Source: Capillimicrobium sp035565675
GTDB taxonomy: Bacteria; Actinomycetota; Thermoleophilia; Solirubrobacterales; Solirubrobacteraceae
Direction: 5' to 3'
Assembly (NCBI GenBank): GCA_035565675.1
Contig: DATMSA010000036.1
Coordinates: 1-64,000 of the forward strand
Length of the DNA: 64,000 nt
A program made the position numbers and the translations under genes. The notes below the pieces were generated by a model, which saw only the letters and a list, made by a program, of their open reading frames with translations, searched no databases and was not told the DNA's origin. Every line of letters begins with the position of its first letter. The stretch's first letter is position 1. This document shows, piece after piece, positions 25,455 to 33,500 of the stretch.

Positions 25455-25880
25455 ATGGGCGACCTCGTGGAGCGCATCACCTTCGGCAACGCCGTCGAGG
25501 TGAAGGTCGTCCTCGCGTCCGTGGCGCTCGCGCTCGCCGTCTACCAGCTCGCGCTGATCTCGGTCGGCTACGGGAGGGTGCGGCCGTCGTTCCTCAGCGC
25601 CCGGGCGGCGTCGTGGACGCACCGCGCATCGGGCGACGCGATCGTGGTGGTGCTCGTCGTCGTCGCGCTCATGTGCGTCAGCGTGTTCGGCTTCGCGGAC
25701 GACGCGGTGCTGCACGCCGTCGCGGGGTGCGCGCTGCTGGTCGTGCTCGCCGTCAAGATCGCCGTGCTGCGCTGGTGGACGTCCGCCGGCCGCTTCCTCC
25801 CCGTCCTCGGCCTGGCCGTGTTCGCCCTGCTGTCGCTGACCTGGCTGACCTCTGCAGGGCAGTTCCTGGCCGATGACTGA
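25455..25880 (+). CDS. Four-segment membrane protein (DUF6529-like)
   Basis: 141 residues with four hydrophobic segments (about 18-38, 65-85, 90-108, 116-133). A conserved-looking His (HRASGDA) and LHAVAGCALL recall small heme-b type or DUF6529 membrane proteins, but the axial His pattern is not convincing by eye. The start at 25455 removes a non-conserved extension. It overlaps the next small gene by 8 bases, so they are cotranscribed. Confidence 0.7.
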   Translation: MGDLVERITFGNAVEVKVVLASVALALAVYQLALISVGYGRVRPSFLSARAASWTHRASGDAIVVVLVVVALMCVSVFGFADDAVLHAVAGCALLVVLAVKIAVLRWWTSAGRFLPVLGLAVFALLSLTWLTSAGQFLADD

Positions 25881-26097
25881 GCGCCCCTCCCACCGCGCGC
25901 AGCTGATCGGCTCGGTCGCCGTCGGCCTGGTGATCGTCGCCGTCGCGATCGCGATCGTCACCGCGACGTTCGGGCCGACGAGCGCCGCCGAGCTGGAGTC
26001 GCTCGAGAAACGTCAGAAGGAGCGCACCGAGCGGCTCGAGGAGCGGCTGGAGCACGAGGAGCGCCTGCGCGAGGAGCGGCGCGAGGGCCGTGACTAG
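25873..26097 (+). CDS. Small single-pass membrane protein with charged coil
   Basis: 74 residues. One membrane helix (about 9-31, LIGSVAVGLVIVAVAIAIV) is followed by a highly charged helix of Glu, Arg and Leu with heptad spacing (ELESLEKRQKERTERLEERL), which looks like a coiled coil. It overlaps the upstream four-segment protein by 8 bases and may partner with it. Its TAG stop shares the bases CTAG with the stop of the convergent pentapeptide gene. The function is unknown. Confidence 0.7.
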   Translation: MTERPSHRAQLIGSVAVGLVIVAVAIAIVTATFGPTSAAELESLEKRQKERTERLEERLEHEERLREERREGRD

Positions 26098-27497
26098 CTG
26101 CCGGTGTTGCCCGTCCGCTGGGTCGGGCAGATGCCCTCGTAGGGGTTGCGCACCGAGCCGTCGGGCATCGGCGTGTTGCAGAAGATCGCGCCCTTCAGCT
26201 TCGCGCCCTTGAGCTTCGCCCCGGTCAGGTCGGCGTTGGTGAGGTTCGCGCCGCGCAGGTCGGCGTTGCGGAAGTCGGCGCCGATCATGTTCGACGCGCT
26301 GATGTCGGCCTTGCGCAGGTCCGCGCCGCGCAGGTCGGAGGCGACGAGGTCGCCGAGCGCGAGGTCCGCCTCGCGCAGGTCGGCGCCGCGCAGATCGGTG
26401 AGCGACAGCGCGGCGAACGACAGGGTCGTTCGGCGCAGGTCGGCCCCGCGGAAGTTCGACCCGCTCGTCGTGCTGTTGGTGAAGACCGCGCCGACCGCCT
26501 TCAGGCGCGGCGCCACGACGTCGGTCAGCTCGGTGCCGCGCAGGTTCGCGCCCGACAGGTCCGCGCCGGTCAGGTTCGCCCCGGCCAGCGACGACGAGCT
26601 GAGGTCGCCGTCGACCATCTGCGCGCCCGGGCACACCGCGCGCGGGTTGATCGTGCAGCCGCGGAGCACGTAGCCGCCGCGCGGCGTCGGGTTCGTCGCC
26701 CAGTAGGCCGCGCCGGCGTAGAGCGGGTCCTCGGGCGGGATCGTGAACGTCGCGCCGGGCGGGCCGAAGACGGGCGCGTTCGGACACGACGGCTGCGGCG
26801 CCGCGTTCGAGCCGTCGGGCAGCGTGGTGTTGCACAGGGTCACGCCGTCGAGCGCGCCCGGGTCGAGCCGCGCGCCCGTCAGCTCGGCGAGCGAGAGGTC
26901 CGCGCCGTCGAGCTTCGCGCCGCGCAGGTCGGCGCCCGACAGGGTCGCGCCGCGCAGCGTCGCGCCGCGCAGGTCGGCGTCGTTGAGCTTGCCGTCGGGC
27001 GCCGAGAGCATCGTGCCCTGGAGCTCGCGCAGGTCGGCGTGGCGCAGGTCGATCCCGGCCGAGTCGGATTGGATGAGCGTCGCGCCGCGGAGGATCGCGC
27101 GGCGCATGTCGGCGCCGACGAGGCCGGTGCCGAACAGGTCAGCCCCGGTCAGGTTCGCGCGCCGGACGTTCGCGAACGCCATGCCGCCGACCTTGAAGCT
27201 GACCCGCTGCATGTCGGCGCGCGACAGGTTCGCGTAGGACAGGAACGCGCCCTGCAGGTACGCCCCGGCGAGGCGCGCGCCGCGGCAGTCGACGTACGGC
27301 TCGATCACGCACCCGCGGACCTTGGTCCCGGACGTGACCTGCCCCGACGGCGCGGAGTACGTCACGCCCAGGACGTAGAACGGGTTCGAGGCGTCGACGA
27401 CGATCGGGGCGGGGGCGCTGCCGGCGCGCGCGCACGGCGCTGCGATCAGCAAGAGCACCAGCATCGCCATCGTGGCGCGCCATCCCCGGCGGGGCAT
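26094..27497 (-). CDS. Secreted pentapeptide-repeat protein with duplicated module
   Basis: 467 residues. A signal peptide (ATMAMLVLLLIAAPCARA) precedes two similar modules. Each opens with an RGC-x-I-x-P cap and a second Cys (CRGA or CPGA), runs through tens of A(D/N)LxG pentapeptides forming a right-handed beta helix, and closes with a CNTxxPDGS..CP cap. The first module is about 25-245 and the second about 246-467. Such solenoids act as scaffolds or molecular mimics; no enzyme site is seen. I chose the ATG at 27497 because longer frames run through the divergent lipoprotein promoter. Confidence 0.88.
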   Translation of the reverse strand: MPRRGWRATMAMLVLLLIAAPCARAGSAPAPIVVDASNPFYVLGVTYSAPSGQVTSGTKVRGCVIEPYVDCRGARLAGAYLQGAFLSYANLSRADMQRVSFKVGGMAFANVRRANLTGADLFGTGLVGADMRRAILRGATLIQSDSAGIDLRHADLRELQGTMLSAPDGKLNDADLRGATLRGATLSGADLRGAKLDGADLSLAELTGARLDPGALDGVTLCNTTLPDGSNAAPQPSCPNAPVFGPPGATFTIPPEDPLYAGAAYWATNPTPRGGYVLRGCTINPRAVCPGAQMVDGDLSSSSLAGANLTGADLSGANLRGTELTDVVAPRLKAVGAVFTNSTTSGSNFRGADLRRTTLSFAALSLTDLRGADLREADLALGDLVASDLRGADLRKADISASNMIGADFRNADLRGANLTNADLTGAKLKGAKLKGAIFCNTPMPDGSVRNPYEGICPTQRTGNTGS

Positions 27498-27567
27498 CGA
27501 TGCGACCGTACCCACCCCGCGCGGGCGCGTGCAAACCTCAGGATTTCGGTGCGGGATACTGCTTCCC

Positions 27568-28095
27568 ATGCGCGCCGCCGGCGCCCTCGCCGCGCTCGTC
27601 TGCCTGGCTCTCGCCGCGTGCGGCGGCGGCGCCTCCGGCGGGCCGACCGCGCCGTCCGAGCCGCCGACCTACTCGGCCACCTCGCCCGCGAGCGGGACCC
27701 TCGCCGTACCCGAGGGCGGCCTCCCGCCCTCCGCCGACTACCGCGTCCTGCGGCGCTGGGCGGCGGCGATGCGCGACGGCGACGTCGCCCGCGCCGCGCG
27801 GCTGTTCGCGCTCCCGTCGATCGCCCGGGCCGCGCCCGGCGGACCCATCGTCGAGGTTCGCACCAGGGACCGGGCCCGCGCGTTCAACCAGGCGCTGCGC
27901 TGCGGCGCGCGACTGGTGGGCACCGAGCCGATGCGCGGCCAGGCCGAGCCGGGGCTCATCGTCGGCGTCCTGCGCCTCACCCACCGCGCCGGCGCCCGCT
28001 GCGCCCGCGCCGGGAAGACGGCCCGCGTGGGCATCTCGATCGACCACGGCCGCATCACCCGCTGGCTGCGCCTGGCCGACTTCCGCCTCGGCTGA
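27568..28095 (+). CDS. Lipoprotein of unknown function
   Basis: 175 residues. A signal with lipobox LALAAC (Cys about 18) precedes a Gly/Pro/Ser-rich linker. The folded part begins near YRVLRRWAAAMRDGDVARAA, a helical pattern like the start of NTF2/SnoaL-type domains, and has two cysteines (ALRCGARL, GARCARAG) and a closing strand ISIDHGRITRWLRL. It is probably anchored on the outer face of the membrane. No partner gene is evident; it is divergent from the pentapeptide protein. Confidence 0.7.
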   Translation: MRAAGALAALVCLALAACGGGASGGPTAPSEPPTYSATSPASGTLAVPEGGLPPSADYRVLRRWAAAMRDGDVARAARLFALPSIARAAPGGPIVEVRTRDRARAFNQALRCGARLVGTEPMRGQAEPGLIVGVLRLTHRAGARCARAGKTARVGISIDHGRITRWLRLADFRLG

Positions 28096-28138
28096 GCGCG
28101 GTCCGATCCATGACCGGACGCGCGGTTAGCATCGGCCG

Positions 28139-29272
28139 ATGGCACGGACACGGATGGTCCTCGCGGCGGCGGTCCTGACGATCGCCGCAGCCGTTCCCGC
28201 CACGGCGCCGGCGGAGGTGTGGACGATCACCCCGTCGATCGTGAACGACACCGGCAACACGGTCGCGAACTGCCCGAGCTACGCGCCGGGCAACAACTGC
28301 ATCTTCGTGCAGGGCACCGCGTCGCTGAGCTCCGACGGCGTCTGGTCGGACGGCTCGGACCACCCGTCCAACACCCCGTGGAACGCGATCGCCGCCGCCT
28401 TCGGCACCTGGAACGGGACTGACACGTGGGCGTACTACGCGCCCTACTTCGGCTACGGCGCCGACGCCTACGTCACGTACGTCATGCCCGACGGCTCCGT
28501 CTACTACGTGACGATCGAGGACGACCTCGACGGCAGCATCGGGAGCGCCGGGGCGAACATGTACGCGGCGTGCGTGGCCGGTCAGGCGAGCTCCGCGTAC
28601 GTGTGCACGCCCAACAGCGGCAACTACGAGGCCTCCGACTTCGACCCGTCGATCACCTTCACGCCGCCCGGCGACGCCCCGACGCTGGCCGCCGGCCAGG
28701 TCTGCGCCGGCACGGTCGCCGGCCGGCAGTCGATCGACTGCACGGGCACGGGGCAGTTCTCGGGGCCGATCGGCACGACGGTCGTGTGGTTCGCCAACCC
28801 CGGACCGAACGGCGCGACGATCACCGACACCACGACCGGTCAGTCGTGCAGCGTCGACCCGATGCCCAGCTCGGGCGACTTCGAGGTCTGCGCGCTGCAG
28901 ACCGGCGGCAACGACAACGACGCGATCGCGATCTCGCCCTCGAGCCCCGGCGCGTCGTCGGTCGACCTCCAGGTGCAGGTCTACGCGCTGGCGCCCGTCA
29001 GCTCCTTCGCCGGCGCGTTCTCGTCGCTGCTGAACGACCTGTGGGGGTCGGTCGGGGCGGCCGGCGGCGACGACGTCGTGACGTCGACGTCCCGGGCCCT
29101 GCGCGCGACGCCGACGGACGACCCGCGCGTGTTCCGCGTCGGCTACCCGACGCGGCCGCTGACGCCGCCGAAGGGCCGCCGCCACGTCAAGCCGGTGAAG
29201 CCGCCCGAGTCGGTGTCGCGGCGCATCACGCGGGCGTACACGTCGCCGCCGTCCCGGCGGCCGGCCGGCTAG
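28139..29272 (+). CDS. Secreted protein of unknown function
   Basis: 377 residues with a signal peptide (MVLAAAVLTIAAAVPATAPA). The mature part is acidic, rich in Gly, Asn, Thr, Trp and Tyr (TWAYYAPYFGYGADAYVTYV) with spaced cysteines that may form disulfides, and ends in a basic Pro/Lys/Arg tail, perhaps a cell-wall attachment segment. I do not recognise a domain. Its TAG stop shares CTAG with the convergent MBL-fold gene. Confidence 0.65.
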   Translation: MARTRMVLAAAVLTIAAAVPATAPAEVWTITPSIVNDTGNTVANCPSYAPGNNCIFVQGTASLSSDGVWSDGSDHPSNTPWNAIAAAFGTWNGTDTWAYYAPYFGYGADAYVTYVMPDGSVYYVTIEDDLDGSIGSAGANMYAACVAGQASSAYVCTPNSGNYEASDFDPSITFTPPGDAPTLAAGQVCAGTVAGRQSIDCTGTGQFSGPIGTTVVWFANPGPNGATITDTTTGQSCSVDPMPSSGDFEVCALQTGGNDNDAIAISPSSPGASSVDLQVQVYALAPVSSFAGAFSSLLNDLWGSVGAAGGDDVVTSTSRALRATPTDDPRVFRVGYPTRPLTPPKGRRHVKPVKPPESVSRRITRAYTSPPSRRPAG

Positions 29273-30081
29273 GTCAGGTCGTCGAAGTCCCCGCGGGCCC
29301 AGCCGGCGAAGCGGGCGGCCGAGCGCGCGACCGTCGCCTTCGCGTCGGTGTCGATCGTGCGGCCGAAGTTGTCGTAGAGGCGGTCGAAGGCGAGCCCGTC
29401 GACCGCCGCCGCGATCCGCTCGACGACCGACGCCGACAGCGGGATCCGGTTCGGGTAGCTGCGCATGAACGTCGTCGACGACCGGTCCGGGTTGGCCTGG
29501 ATCGTGTCGGACGCCAGCAGCACGCCGCGCCCGCCGGCGCCGCCCGCCCAGAGGATCACCGCGCTGCCGGGGAAGTGGCCGCCCAGGCGGAGGAGCGTCA
29601 CGCCGTCGACGATCTCGCGCCGCTCGCTCCACGTCTCGATCACGGGGTCGGGCCGCTGGACCCAGCCGGCGTCGGGCTCGCTCACGAGCACCGGGACGCG
29701 CCCGAGCGCGTGGCTCCACTCGACCTGCGCGCCGAACATGTGCGGGTGGCTCGAGGTGATCGCGACGACGTCGCCGAGCTCGCGCAGCCGCCGGATCGCG
29801 TCGTCGTCGACGAAGCCGGGCGGATCCCACAGGACGTTGCCGGCCGGGGTCTGCACGAGGTGCGCCTGCTGGCCGATGCCGACGCTCGGCTCGACGATGA
29901 GCCCGAACAGGCCGGGCTCGACGTCGCGCACATGGGTGCGGTGGCCGGCGGCCGCGAGCTCCTCGAGCGTCCGCCACTGCTGGCCGGCGGCCGGCACCCA
30001 CTGCCGCTCGTCCGCGCAGATCGCGCACGTCCCGACCGCCTCCGCGTGCTCCACTCCGCACGTCGCGCAGATCGCCACCAC
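29269..30081 (-). CDS. MBL-fold protein with N-terminal zinc ribbon
   Basis: 270 residues. A zinc-ribbon-like start (CATCGVEHAEAVGTCAIC, two CxxC pairs) leads into a metallo-beta-lactamase fold. SSHPHMFGA stands where HxHxDH is expected, so H-x-H is kept but the Asp-His is lost. LGGHFPGSAV supplies the later His and LLASDTIQ the Asp. The same layout occurs in a known actinobacterial and fungal group of hydrolase-like proteins of unknown substrate. The GTG at 30081 is preceded by AAGGAGG. The stop shares CTAG with the upstream convergent gene. Confidence 0.78.
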   Translation of the reverse strand: MVAICATCGVEHAEAVGTCAICADERQWVPAAGQQWRTLEELAAAGHRTHVRDVEPGLFGLIVEPSVGIGQQAHLVQTPAGNVLWDPPGFVDDDAIRRLRELGDVVAITSSHPHMFGAQVEWSHALGRVPVLVSEPDAGWVQRPDPVIETWSERREIVDGVTLLRLGGHFPGSAVILWAGGAGGRGVLLASDTIQANPDRSSTTFMRSYPNRIPLSASVVERIAAAVDGLAFDRLYDNFGRTIDTDAKATVARSAARFAGWARGDFDDLT

Positions 30082-30159
30082 GTCGTCTTCGCCTCCTTCG
30101 CCGGTTCGCCGCATCGTCGCGCATCGGGCGGTCCGGCGCGGCGCGAGGCGCACCACGCG

Positions 30160-30381
30160 TCAGAGCCCGGCGGCCTCCAGCGCGACCGCGATCACGGTGA
30201 GCGCGAACGCGGCCAGCATCCCCCACCCCAGCGCGGTCAGCGTGGCGTCGACGAACCGCCCGACCCGCTCGCACCGCGACGTCGCCGGCGGCAGGCGCCG
30301 CAGCCGCCACCCTTCGCGCACGATCGCGGCGGCGCGGCACACCGCCAGCACCACCCACAGGCCGTTGCGGTCAACGCTCAC
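30160..30381 (-). CDS. Small putative membrane protein (73 aa)
   Basis: 73 residues from a GTG start without a strong ribosome site. The C-terminal third is a clear hydrophobic helix (ALGWGMLAAFALTVIAVAL) and the middle is basic (REGWRLRRLPPATSRCERV). It lies 78 bases upstream of the MBL-fold gene on the same strand. No family recognised; the prediction rests on frame, composition and position only. Confidence 0.4.
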   Translation of the reverse strand: MSVDRNGLWVVLAVCRAAAIVREGWRLRRLPPATSRCERVGRFVDATLTALGWGMLAAFALTVIAVALEAAGL

Positions 30382-30449
30382 CTCGTGGGGATCCTGACAC
30401 GGCGACGGATCGCGTCTGCCTCGCGCACGGGCCGGGTACGGCCTCGGCG

Positions 30450-30857
30450 ATGCCCGTACGACGCGTCGTGATCGATCACATCACCCTCGGAGTGCGCGAC
30501 CTCGAGCGCAGCCGCGCCTTCTACCGCGCCGCCCTCGCACCGCTGGGCTTCGGGGAGCTCAACGTGGCCCGCGACGAGCGGTCCGCCGCCTTCGGCCCGT
30601 CCGGCCTCGACGACTTCATCATCTCCCTCGACTACGAGCCCGGATCGACGCACGTCGCGTTCGCCGCCGAGGACCGCGAGCAGGTGCACGCCTTCCACGC
30701 CGCCGCGCTGGCGGCGGGCGGGCGCGACAACGGCGCGCCCGGCCCGCGCGCCGAGTACTCGCCCGGCTACTACGGCGCGTTCGTGCTCGACCCCGACGGG
30801 CACAACGTCGAGGCCGTCTTCCACGACCCTGACGCGGCGCCGGCCGGCGCCGCCTGA
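30450..30857 (+). CDS. Glyoxalase/VOC-family protein
   Basis: 135 residues, one VOC domain. IDHITLGVRDLERSRAFYRA is the first beta-alpha-beta unit with the metal-ligand His, STHVAFAAEDREQVHAFHAA the second, and GYYGAFVLDPDGHNVEAVFH the last with the closing metal Glu. The pattern matches small VOC proteins related to glyoxalase and dioxygenases. The substrate is unknown. It ends 2 bases before the stop of the convergent aldo/keto reductase. Confidence 0.88.
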   Translation: MPVRRVVIDHITLGVRDLERSRAFYRAALAPLGFGELNVARDERSAAFGPSGLDDFIISLDYEPGSTHVAFAAEDREQVHAFHAAALAAGGRDNGAPGPRAEYSPGYYGAFVLDPDGHNVEAVFHDPDAAPAGAA

Positions 30858-30859
30858 CG

Positions 30860-31729
30860 TCAGCGGTCGAGCGCCGCGAGGTCCTCGGCGTCGAGCCGGA
30901 CCGCGCCCGCGGCGACGTTCTCCTCGAGGTGCGCGATCGAGCTCGTCCCCGGGATGAGGAGCGTGCCGTCGTGGGCGAGCAGCCACGCGAGCGCGACCTG
31001 CGCCGGCGTCGCGCCATGGCGCTCGGCGACGGCGGCGATCGCCGGGTCGGCCGCGAGCGCCGCCGGGCCGCCCCCGAACGCGGAGCCGAGCGGGAAGTAC
31101 GGCACGTAGGCGATGCCGCGCTCGCGGCAGCGCTCGACCACGGGACGGTCGGCGCGGTCGAGGATGCTGAACGGGTTCTGGACCGCCGCGATCGGCGTGA
31201 TCTCCAGGGCGGCGTCGACGTCGCCGGCCGACACGGTCGACAGGCCGATCAGGTCGAGCTTGCCCTGCGCGCGCAGCTCGACGAGCGCGCCGAGCTGGTC
31301 GGCGAGCGGCACCTCGTCGGCCGCTGGGCCGCCCACGCCGCGGCGCAGGTAGACGAGGTCGATGCGCTCGCGCCGCAACAGGCGCAGGTCGGCCTCCAGC
31401 GTCGCCCGCAGCTCCTCGGGACGCGAGGCGGGGATCCAGGCGCCCTGCGCGTCGCGGGCGCCGCCCACCTTCGTCGCGATGACGAGGTCGTCGGGGTACG
31501 GATGCAGCGCCTCGGCGATCAGCTCGTCGACGACGTCGGGGCCGTAGACCTGCGCGGTGTCGATGTGGTCGACGCCGAGCTCGACCGCGCGGCGCAGGAC
31601 GGCGCGCGCGGCCGCCGGGTCCGCGGGCGGGCCGAAGGCGTCGGGCCCGGCGAGCTGCATCGCGCCGAAGCCGATGCGGTGGACGGTGCGCGCGCCGAGC
31701 GGTGCGGTCTGGGTGGTCGTGATGCTCAT
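30860..31729 (-). CDS. Aldo/keto reductase
   Basis: 289 residues forming the AKR barrel. IGFGAMQLAG, DHIDTAQVYGP (catalytic Asp and Tyr) and VIATKVGG (catalytic Lys) are present. The usual catalytic His is replaced (VYLRRGVGG), as in the YdbC/pyridoxal-reductase-like subgroup, so this is probably a normal member of that subgroup and not a damaged enzyme. NADPH-dependent reduction of an aldehyde is likely. I prefer the ATG at 31729; 31738 is possible. It is divergent from the XRE regulator at 31834, which may control it. Confidence 0.88.
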   Translation of the reverse strand: MSITTTQTAPLGARTVHRIGFGAMQLAGPDAFGPPADPAAARAVLRRAVELGVDHIDTAQVYGPDVVDELIAEALHPYPDDLVIATKVGGARDAQGAWIPASRPEELRATLEADLRLLRRERIDLVYLRRGVGGPAADEVPLADQLGALVELRAQGKLDLIGLSTVSAGDVDAALEITPIAAVQNPFSILDRADRPVVERCRERGIAYVPYFPLGSAFGGGPAALAADPAIAAVAERHGATPAQVALAWLLAHDGTLLIPGTSSIAHLEENVAAGAVRLDAEDLAALDR

Positions 31730-31833
31730 GCCGAGCACCCTGAGGCGGCGGCGGCGCGGGCACCAGAGGGGGAGCTCAACCTCGGACGCAGCGTCCCACC
31801 CAGCGCGCGCTCCGGCGCCGGTACCGTGGCCCC

Positions 31834-32724
31834 ATGCCCAAGAACGACGCGCTCCGCGAGTTCCTGCGCACCCGGCGGGCGCGGCTGCGACCGCAGGACG
31901 TGGGCATCGAGCCGCACGGTCCGCGGCGCGTTCCGGGCCTGCGCCGCGAGGAGGTGGCGATGCTCGCCGGCGTCAGCCTCGACTACTACGCCCGCCTGGA
32001 GCAGGGCCGCGACCTGCAGCCCTCCGACCAGGTGCTCGACGCGATCGCGCGGGCGCTGCGCCTCGCCGACGTCGAGCGCGAGTATCTGCACAACCTCGTG
32101 CGCGCGACCGTCGCCGTGCCCGAGCCGCGCCGGCTCGACATCCCGCCGCTGGACGACGGCGCGCGGATGCTGCTCGACGGTCTCTCGCTGCCCGGCTTCG
32201 TCGTCGACGTCCGCGGCGACGTGCACGCGATGAACCGCCTGGGCCGGGCGCTGCTGGTCGGCCTGGAGGCGATGCCCTCCCCCGTCTCCAGCCATCCGCG
32301 CTGGGTGTTCCTGGAGCCGGCGACCCGCGAGCTGTTCACCGACTGGGAGATGATCGCCCGCGCCAGCGTCGGCGTCCTGCGCGAGGCCGTCGGCCGCTAC
32401 CCGCGCGACGGCGCGCTGCAGGCGCTGGTCGGCGAGCTGTCGGTCGCGAGCCCCGAGTTCCGCACGTGGTGGGCCGACCACGAGGTCGACACGCGCTGCC
32501 GCGGCCGCAAGCGCCTGCGCCATCCCGTCGTCGGCGACCTCGTCGTCCACACCGAGACGCTCCAGCTCCACGACGGCGACCGCTGGCTGTTCGCCTATGC
32601 GACCGAGCCCGGCTCCGCGTCAGAGCAGGCGATGCGGCTGCTGGGCACCTGGGCGGCGACGCAGGACGCCGAGACCGCGCCGGAGGCTCAGCCGGTGTCG
32701 GGCTCGATGCGGAGCACCGGGTAG
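31834..32724 (+). CDS. XRE-family regulator with MmyB-like ligand domain
   Basis: 296 residues. The N-terminal helix-turn-helix (about 8-90) includes VPGLRREEVAMLAGVSLDYY and ARLEQGRDLQPSDQVLDAIA. The C-terminal domain (about 105-270) has the MmyB-type pattern, with RWVFLEPATRELFTDWE and the TWWADHEV segment, proposed to bind a fatty-acid-like ligand. This is a very common actinobacterial pair with a divergent oxidoreductase, here the aldo/keto reductase 104 bases away. It probably autoregulates and controls that gene. Confidence 0.9.
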   Translation: MPKNDALREFLRTRRARLRPQDVGIEPHGPRRVPGLRREEVAMLAGVSLDYYARLEQGRDLQPSDQVLDAIARALRLADVEREYLHNLVRATVAVPEPRRLDIPPLDDGARMLLDGLSLPGFVVDVRGDVHAMNRLGRALLVGLEAMPSPVSSHPRWVFLEPATRELFTDWEMIARASVGVLREAVGRYPRDGALQALVGELSVASPEFRTWWADHEVDTRCRGRKRLRHPVVGDLVVHTETLQLHDGDRWLFAYATEPGSASEQAMRLLGTWAATQDAETAPEAQPVSGSMRSTG

Positions 32725-32831
32725 TCGCCGGCGACCGCGGCCTCCCCGTCAGCCGGGGATGTCGCGCGGGTCGTTCCCCACGCTTCCGCCAGACACGAAC
32801 GCAACACCCCGCTTCCTAGCCTGGATGGACG

Positions 32832-33500
32832 ATGCGCGTGCTGATCGCCGAGGACGAGCCGTTCCTGGCCGAGGCGCTGCAGACCGGGCTGCGGCGGGAG
32901 GCGATCCCCGCCGACGTCGCCTACGACGGCGACGAGGCGCTGCGGCGGATCGCCGTCGAGCCCTACGACGTCGTCGTCCTCGACCGCGACCTGCCGGGCA
33001 CGCACGGGGACGAGGTGTGCGCGGCGATCGTCCGCGACCACCCGGAGATGCGGGTGCTGATGCTGACGGCGGCCGCGCGGGTCGCCGATCGCGTCGACGG
33101 GTTCGAGCGCGGGGCCGACGACTACCTGGTCAAGCCGTTCGCGTTCGCCGAGCTGCTCGTCCGCCTGCGCGCGCTCGCACGCCGCCCGCCGGCCGCGGCG
33201 CCGCCGGTGCTCGAGTGCGGCGACCTGCGCCTCGACCCGTTCCGGCGCACCGTCCACCGCGACGGCCGCCCGGTGCGGCTCACGCGCAAGCAGTTCGCGG
33301 TGCTCGAGCTGCTCATGCGCGCCGGCGGCGGCGTCGTGAGCGCCGAGACGATGCTCGAGAAGGCCTGGGACGGCGACGCCGACCCGTTCACGAGCGCGCC
33401 GCGCGTGACGATGTCCACGCTGCGCAAGGCGCTCGGCCCGCCGGACCCGATCGAGACCGTCACCGGCGTCGGCTACCGGATGCGCGAGCCGCGCCCATGA
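32832..33500 (+). CDS. OmpR/PhoB-family response regulator
   Basis: 222 residues. The receiver domain has the acidic pair in IAEDEP, the phosphorylated D51 in VVVLDRDLPG, Thr in LMLTAA and Lys in YLVKPF. A winged helix DNA-binding domain covers about 130-220 (VRLTRKQFAVLELLM, TMSTLRKALG, GVGYRMR). It overlaps the kinase start by 4 bases (ATGA). It is clearly paralogous to the regulator at 44153: they share MRVL..EDEP, EAI.ADVA and DRD.PG. Its own target operon is not obvious. Confidence 0.93.
   Translation: MRVLIAEDEPFLAEALQTGLRREAIPADVAYDGDEALRRIAVEPYDVVVLDRDLPGTHGDEVCAAIVRDHPEMRVLMLTAAARVADRVDGFERGADDYLVKPFAFAELLVRLRALARRPPAAAPPVLECGDLRLDPFRRTVHRDGRPVRLTRKQFAVLELLMRAGGGVVSAETMLEKAWDGDADPFTSAPRVTMSTLRKALGPPDPIETVTGVGYRMREPRP

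Noticed and set aside
30860..31729. Aldo/keto reductase with Arg in place of the catalytic His
   Set aside because: This substitution is normal in the YdbC/pyridoxal-reductase-like subgroup, so it is not evidence of a broken enzyme.
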